Source: Phanerochaete sordida
Lineage: Eukaryota > Basidiomycota > Agaricomycetes > Polyporales > Phanerochaetaceae
Reading direction: 5' to 3'
NCBI GenBank assembly: GCA_019973155.2
Contig: BPQB01000084.1
Span: 62,001-126,000 of the forward strand
DNA: 64,000 nt
Shown here: positions 58,882 through 64,000 of the stretch, piece by piece
Layout: each line of letters begins with the position of its first letter
Numbering within the stretch: the stretch's first letter is position 1
Program-made: the position numbers and the translations under genes
The notes under the pieces: model-generated
What the model was told of the DNA's origin: nothing
Seen by the model: only the letters and a program-made list of their open reading frames with translations
The model's database searches: none

Positions 58882-60594
58882 TCACCACGGGCCATACACC
58901 CGCGCATACTCCTCCCAATCCACCCCGGCGTCCTCGCCCGCGCCCTCCGCGCGCAGCGCCTCCGCGACGTCGCACGAGTCGTGCACGTGCCGCCGCGCCG
59001 CGTCCGTGCGGCTGAAGCGCCCCGCGCACGCGCCCGCGAACGGGCACGGGCACGGCTTCGCGTCCGCGCGCGTGTGCACCGCGTAGTGCCGCGCGCAGTC
59101 CGAGCGCCGCGTGAAGCCCCGCCCGCACCCCGGCCACGCGCACCGGCTCCGCTTCGCCTCGCGCGACGGGCGGTCGCCGCCGCCTGCGCCCGGCGCAGTC
59201 GAGTACTCGGAGTAGCTGCTGGAGTGGTCGTACTCCTCGTCGTCCGGCCGCCGGCGCGCGCGCGCGCTCGAGCTGGACGGGTCCGGGGTGGACTCGGACG
59301 CGAGGCACGCCGCGACCTTTTCGCGGCCCTGCCGCGCGGCTGCGCGCGAGGGCCGGCCGGTTGGGGTCAGCGCATCGGTGGACGCTTCGGGTGCCGGCGC
59401 TGGGGGCGGCGGGCGCGGCTTGCGGCTCGCGGGGGCCTTCTTCTCGTAGGGCGTGCTCGCGTGCGCCCGCGCGGCCTTGGCTGTGCGCGTCACGCCCGAA
59501 GTCTTGGCGCGGGTCTTCGCGGGGGCGGGTGGCGGCGGCGGGGAGAGGGACGAGCGCGAGGAGGCGGGCGAGGGCGGGCGGACGGTCGACGTGGAGGCAG
59601 TGGCGGAGGCGGAGGCAACGGCGGACTCGAGCGCGGCGTCGGCGAGCATGTGCGCGACGTCTGGACTGGCGCGCTCCGCCTTCGCCCTCCCCTTGCGCCG
59701 CGCCGCGAGATCCTTCGCGTAGGGCTTGCCCGCGCGCGCAGCCCGCGCGGCCTTCGGCGTGCGCGCCGCGGTGGGGGCGGGCGACGCGGCGCGGGACGGC
59801 GGGAGCGGGGACAGCGGGGACGCGGGCGACGGCGAGGGCGACGGTGAGCGGAAGACGGAGCCGGAGGGCACAGCGGGCGAGGGGGTGGGCAGGGTGTATG
59901 CGGGCGGGATGTATGCGGGCGCGGCGTATGCAGGTGAGATGTACGCAGGCGCGATGTACGCGGACGGGTAGTCGGGAAAGTCGGCGGCGAGACGGTACGG
60001 CGCGTCGACGAAGTCGGGCCAGTGCTCGCCGAGGGCGTCGTAGGCGTAGCCGGGCTCTGCGGCGGCGTCGCCGAAGTCGAAGAGCCCGACGACGTCCGGG
60101 GCGCTGTTCTTGAGGGCGCCGGTGGCGGCGGGGCGTTCTTCGGGGTCGGGCGTCGTGGGAGGTGTCGTGGGCGCGGAGGTGGAGGCTGCGGACGAGCCGC
60201 CGGGGCTGCTGAGCAGGCTCGCGACGGTGCGCGGGCTCAGGCTCTGCGCGGGGGCGGAGCTGCCGCGGAGGCACTCGGCGAGGGGCTCGGCCTGCGCATG
60301 CGTGCTTGTGAGGGTGTGTCGACGGAGACAGACGTCAGCACGTACCTTGACCTCTGCGTGCGGCAGCTCCTCAGTGCTGTGCCCTTCTTCCGTCGGCTGC
60401 TGTTCGGTGACGGCGCGCGGCAGGTCAGCAGGGCTATAGATGTCGTAGTCGATGAAGGTCTCGAAGATGGCGTCGGCAGCTGCTTCGTCGGTGTACGACG
60501 GTGCCGACAGTGCGACAGGTTGGGTCGGGATCTGCGCCATCCAGCTGGGGGCCGGGGCGTTGGTCTGGAGAAGACCGTACGGGTAGTGGTTCAT
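58882..60594 (-). CDS. C2H2 zinc-finger protein (probable transcription factor)
   Basis: One long open frame of 570 codons. It probably contains one 54-nt intron (60291-60344) with good ends (GTACGT...GCAG), which is in frame and stop-free, so the protein would be 552 residues if spliced. Near the C-terminus are two fingers: CAWPGCGRGFTRRSDCARHY (Cx4C-x12-Hx3H) and CPFAGACAGRFSRTDAARRH with a final His-Cys-type pair. The rest is low-complexity Ala/Pro/Ser with a pentapeptide array AYIxP (59896-59970). The N-terminus has an acidic hydrophobic stretch (DAIFETFIDYDIYSPADLP) that may be an activation domain. Similar architecture occurs in basidiomycete developmental regulators. More than 3 kb of gene-free DNA lie upstream, fitting a highly regulated gene. 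Target unknown. Confidence 0.85.
   Translation of the reverse strand: MNHYPYGLLQTNAPAPSWMAQIPTQPVALSAPSYTDEAAADAIFETFIDYDIYSPADLPRAVTEQQPTEEGHSTEELPHAEVKVRADVCLRRHTLTSTHAQAEPLAECLRGSSAPAQSLSPRTVASLLSSPGGSSAASTSAPTTPPTTPDPEERPAATGALKNSAPDVVGLFDFGDAAAEPGYAYDALGEHWPDFVDAPYRLAADFPDYPSAYIAPAYISPAYAAPAYIPPAYTLPTPSPAVPSGSVFRSPSPSPSPASPLSPLPPSRAASPAPTAARTPKAARAARAGKPYAKDLAARRKGRAKAERASPDVAHMLADAALESAVASASATASTSTVRPPSPASSRSSLSPPPPPAPAKTRAKTSGVTRTAKAARAHASTPYEKKAPASRKPRPPPPAPAPEASTDALTPTGRPSRAAARQGREKVAACLASESTPDPSSSSARARRRPDDEEYDHSSSYSEYSTAPGAGGGDRPSREAKRSRCAWPGCGRGFTRRSDCARHYAVHTRADAKPCPCPFAGACAGRFSRTDAARRHVHDSCDVAEALRAEGAGEDAGVDWEEYARVYGPW
59896..59970 (-). repeat. 15-bp coding minisatellite (AYIxP repeats) in the C2H2 gene
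   Basis: Five near-perfect 15-bp units (GTATGCGGGCGGGAT type on the plus strand). In the protein they give AYIAP-AYISP-AYAAP-AYIPP-AYT. Third-position and conservative changes dominate, so the repeat is kept as protein. Confidence 0.85.
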
Positions 60595-63500
60595 CGTGGG
60601 TGCGATCGGCGGGTGCGCGGGTTCCGGTGCTGGGTGCGTGTTCTTCGAGGGGTGTGCAGCGTCTGCGCGGGAGGCTCGGGGGACCTGTGCTGGTGCGGGT
60701 CTGCGGGAGGCTCGGGGGATGTGGTATTCGGGCCCGCATGATGGGCAGGCTCTTTAACTAGGGCCAGCACGCCCGGGCGCCCGCGCAGCGCGTCCTATCG
60801 CGTTCGCAACCTTGTGCTCGGCGTGGGTGCACGCTGGGCGGCACCTGCCCCTTCCGGCAGCCCTCTTCTTGTGCGCCGGGGCCCATTCCAGCGCGGGCGT
60901 ACTGCTGCCGCGTCTGATGACGCCGCGCCAGGGAAAGGGTGCTGCGTGCGTGCGCCTGTCCGTGTTTGTCGCAGATAATAGCGGGCGTGCCCCGTGCGTC
61001 GGCCTGGTTACGCACAAGCCCGGTGCTGCTCTGGCAGGTACTACGCCCTGGCACAGCGTTGTGGTATGGTGGTCTGGTATGCACAGGCCAGGCCTCTCCT
61101 CTGTACGCCAGCCTGTGCTCCGAGCCCCAAGCCCCGCCTGCCTCGAGGCCCCATCATCGCCTTCCATCAGCGAGGGAGCCAACAGAATGCAGCATCGGTG
61201 GTCGAAATTTGGCGCCATGGTACTTGTCTCTCACGTCCACGTTGGAGGGCGAGACGGAGCCCCTGCGAGAGTCCTCCAGGGCGATCGCCTCGTGCCGCAG
61301 CGCACTGAGCTCGCGGGCCAACGCGCCCGCCAAAGGCTTAGTGTCGAGTCAGGAGTAGTGTGCTCGCAGAGGGACGGCTCTGGGGGCACGCCGTGGCCAG
61401 CAGGAGCAGGAACATCTTTGGCTGATCCAGGGGGATCCAGAGCCCCGACGGCATCGCGAGCGGGAGATGGGAGTGGGTCGGCGGCGTGCTATCGCCCTGC
61501 TGATGCTGGCCGTCGGCGATGGGCAAAGATAAAGGGCGGAGAGGAGCGTGGGCGCGGATTACATGGACGAGGCGGGAGACAGGCGAAAATGCGCGCGGGA
61601 CCCACAATGCCAAACAGCGCGCAAACAATGAGCGCCCGTCCCGTGATCTCCCGCCTGCGAGTCAATGTCGCAGGCGCACCGACACCCCGGCGGGAGCATA
61701 TCATTAAGGACATCAAAATGAGCAGCAGGCTGCGTTTGGAACGCTCTTACTGTCCACGCGTGGTCGACACGGCCCTCGAGGCTGTGGAAACGGCCAGAGA
61801 TCATCCTCGGCATCCCCTTCAGCACCCGCTGCGTTCTGATTCTTCACGCCCTCAGCAGCCCCGCCCGGACCTCTTTTCCACCGTCAGCACCCCCAATTCC
61901 ACGCCAGCCTAGCACGCCCGCTGACGCACGCGCACGACCCATCCGGGGAAACACCCTCGTCACGCGCCGCCCCCGCGCGAGAAACCGACTTCCAAAAGGC
62001 GGAGACTGCGCGCGTCCCCGCCGCTACAGCGTCCGCAGATCCTCGCGGGCGCCCGGGGGCGGTGCGCCAGCCAATCGCGCGGGCGGCGCCCGTGCCATCA
62101 CCCGGGCCATGGCGGGCGATCCGCGGCGCGAGCCCGCTCCTGGGAGCCGGTCCCGCGCCGCACACAATTGCGTGGGGCCCGCCGCTGCGTGCGTGCGCGG
62201 GGCACGGAGGCGGCGGCTCGGGCGCGGTGGCAGGCGGCGCGACGGCCTGCGCGGGACGGGGGGAGGGCGCGGCGGGGTGGGCGGCGAGGACGCAGCTGAC
62301 GGCAGCCATCAGCGCGGGGAACTTTATTGCGGCGGGCCGGCCGATCGCAGTAGATCCTGCGCTGGGCTTTCTCCTCTGCTTGCCCTTCTCGCACAACATT
62401 CCCGCGTCGTGCTGGCGACGTCCTATTGTCGCGGGCCGCGGGCCATCCTCTTCTCGAAACAACAGCCTTTGGTCCATAGCGTGCGCGCTGACGGCGAGCC
62501 CGAGATCCTCGCAGGAAGCTGCCGCCGCACGCGGCCTGGGCAGAGGGGTGCGTCGACGCAGGACAAGGTTCTGAATAACAGGGTGCGAGCCTCGCACGGC
62601 GTCGTTGCATGCCAGGCCCCCAGGGACGAAGGCTAAACCCAGATAAGATGCTGGCGCGCGGGCCTACACAATCGTAATTGAGTGCCGTACCACAGCATGG
62701 AATGCACACAGATGCATCTGCATCGCACGGTGTTCGCGACGTTCTCGAAGGACTCGAGCGTCCCACCAGGGCTGCACGCCGTGGCAGCGTGGCCGCCTCC
62801 TCGGGCTACGCCTGGCAGCGACTGGCGTGCCAGTGCCCCTGACGTTTCCTGTCAGGCAGCCCGCCAAGCGACGCCAGGCGCAGGAGGCAGCGACAGCGGC
62901 AGCCAGCGCGCGGCGGGCACGCTGCGGTGTGTGTTCCTCATTGCGACGGGCGATAGGGCGTGCGCTTCGCGGGAGGAGGCCTCTCGCCGGCAGCACGGCG
63001 GCCTCGGGGCGCCTGCGCCCCGCCAGATGGCATCTAGAAAACACTCGGGCACGGGTTCTTTCGCGCGACGTGCACGGAGGACGTGTCAGCGCGCGGGGAC
63101 GCGCGAGGGAACTGCGGGATGGGGCGCTGCGCGTGGGTGTTGGGAGGGCTGTGTGAGGCGTGTGTCGCCGAAGCTTGGCTGGACAGTCAATGCTGAGACA
63201 GGGAGACGGGACGGTGGCCGTACGTAAGAGTGCCGTGCGGCAGCCAGGTCTGTGGCTAGAAAGCCGCGTGCGCTGGTGGATGGCTCTGGGAGACGTGCAG
63301 CTGGTGTACGCTGGCTGGCGAGGCATAAAAAAACAGTGTCGTGTACCATGTCGCTCGGAATGAATGCACAGTTCATGCAAGGCTCGTTGAAAGAGCAGCC
63401 GAACGCGGGTCTCTACGCCGCGGTACCGAAAACGGGAACGGAAATAGATGTAGGCGACCGCAGGCTAAGTAGGCTTGGGCGTTTACTCGTAAGCGCCTTT

Positions 63501-63928
63501 CGCGGAATGATGACTTTGCCCCTGACACAGCAGCGCAGCCGACATTGCACTGCGCCCGCACAACGTCGGACACGGCGAAGAAGAGGATTTAGGTAGGGGG
63601 CAATTTTGATGATTTTTATACATCCCACAGGTGCCTCGCCATGCCTCACGCCCATGCCCTTGGGCTACATTGCGTACAGAAACTGACCGCAATATTGACC
63701 ACCAGCCACTAGAGTCATACTCCGTCGCGAGCTGCAATGCCGCATTGCGTCCAGAGGCCAGCTCTCGTCGTCCGAACACCACGGGTCAACATGGCGCTTC
63801 AGGGCGGCGGACGCCGATAACGGCGCTCTGCCATCGCTCCCCATCGCTCCCGTCAGCTGCGGCGACGTGTGTCGTGCGCAACCGTCTCGAGTCACCACCA
63901 CTCTTGCCCACCAACCACCACATCGGCC
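60595..63928. other. Large GC-rich region without a convincing gene
   Basis: About 3.3 kb. A 366-codon plus-strand frame (60812-61912) and several overlapping frames on both strands exist, but none shows a domain, signal peptide or intron pattern; long frames are expected at this GC content. It may be an extended promoter of the C2H2 gene, hold a long non-coding RNA, or hold a fast-evolving gene I cannot recognise. A small nested hairpin lies at 61648-61696. Confidence 0.4.
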
Positions 63929-64000
63929 ATGGCACTCGCAGAAGGAGACCTCCGCCTCCGGCCGCTCTTCGACGAAGAGACGAACGAGTCCTACGCCCGG
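63929..64000 (+). CDS. 5' end of a gene cut by the window edge
   Basis: An ATG at 63929 in a good context (GGCCATGGC) opens MALAEGDLRLRPLFDEETNE and stays open to the last base, 24 codons. The upstream sequence is CA/CC-rich, like a leader. Too short to identify. Confidence 0.45.
   Translation, partial: MALAEGDLRLRPLFDEETNESYAR

Noticed and set aside
58766..60274. 502-codon minus-strand frame and long plus-strand frames over the C2H2 gene
   Set aside because: Arg/Pro-rich out-of-frame readings of the zinc-finger gene, whose own frame has fingers and a clean start and stop.
60812..61912. 366-codon plus-strand frame
   Set aside because: No domain, no signal peptide and no introns in a genome where nearly every gene has them; kept only as a possibility in the findings.

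Overview
This is a stretch of nuclear DNA from a basidiomycete fungus. The protein genes are split by many short introns of about 50-60 nt, several with a CTGAC/CTAAC-like branch site near the acceptor, and exons are GC-rich. The gene content (cellobiose dehydrogenase, tandem alpha-amylases with CBM20, GH18-CBM5 chitinase, basidiomycete-type F-box and Zn2Cys6 proteins) fits a wood- or litter-decaying Agaricomycete. From memory, the cellobiose dehydrogenase reads almost like that of Phanerochaete chrysosporium, so a Phanerochaete-like white-rot polypore is my best guess. I could run no database search. Gene models were made by hand from splice sites, reading frame and family conservation.

Layout. 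0.7-3.4 kb: a four-TM membrane protein (-) and a hemerythrin (HHE) protein (+). 4.3-6.3 kb: two profilin genes facing away from each other, flanked by duplicated non-profilin sequence; the arrangement fits a tandem duplication followed by a local inversion. 6.7-10 kb: an unknown Ser/Pro-rich protein and an F-box-like protein. 11-19.7 kb: a Kin4/Snf1-type kinase (-) between two coiled-coil proteins (+) that share a C-terminal motif. 20-25.6 kb: two tandem secreted alpha-amylases (-). 26.9-31.2 kb: ribosomal protein uL14 and catalase (-). 33.3-37 kb: the exosome helicase Mtr4 (+). 37.2-39.3 kb: chitinase (-). 41.3-42.2 kb: the septation GTPase Spg1/Tem1 (-). 44.6-47.5 kb: cellobiose dehydrogenase (+). 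49-50.7 kb: a Dma1-type FHA-RING ligase (+). 51.3-52.6 kb: succinate dehydrogenase iron-sulfur subunit (-), then an intron-containing tRNA-Asp(GTC). 53.4-57 kb: a Zn2Cys6 regulator (+). 57.2-60.6 kb: an RBM18-like RRM protein and a C2H2 zinc-finger protein (-). 60.6-63.9 kb: a GC-rich stretch without a convincing gene. The first 24 codons of another gene (+) lie at the right edge.

Functional links. Amylases, chitinase and cellobiose dehydrogenase are secreted polysaccharide-degrading enzymes, while catalase and hemerythrin would deal with peroxide or oxygen stress. Spg1 and Dma1 are opposing parts of the septation/mitotic-exit network in yeasts, and profilin serves the actin ring. These genes are scattered among housekeeping genes, so I read this as ordinary fungal gene order rather than one cluster.

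I found no CRISPR array, intact transposon or clearly new multi-gene system. The most notable points are the profilin inversion-duplication, a set of micro-exons (6, 13, 13, 18 and 23 nt), two GC-AG introns (one where its amylase paralogue keeps GT), a possible recursive-splice site in uL14, and the shared C-terminal motif of two coiled-coil proteins.
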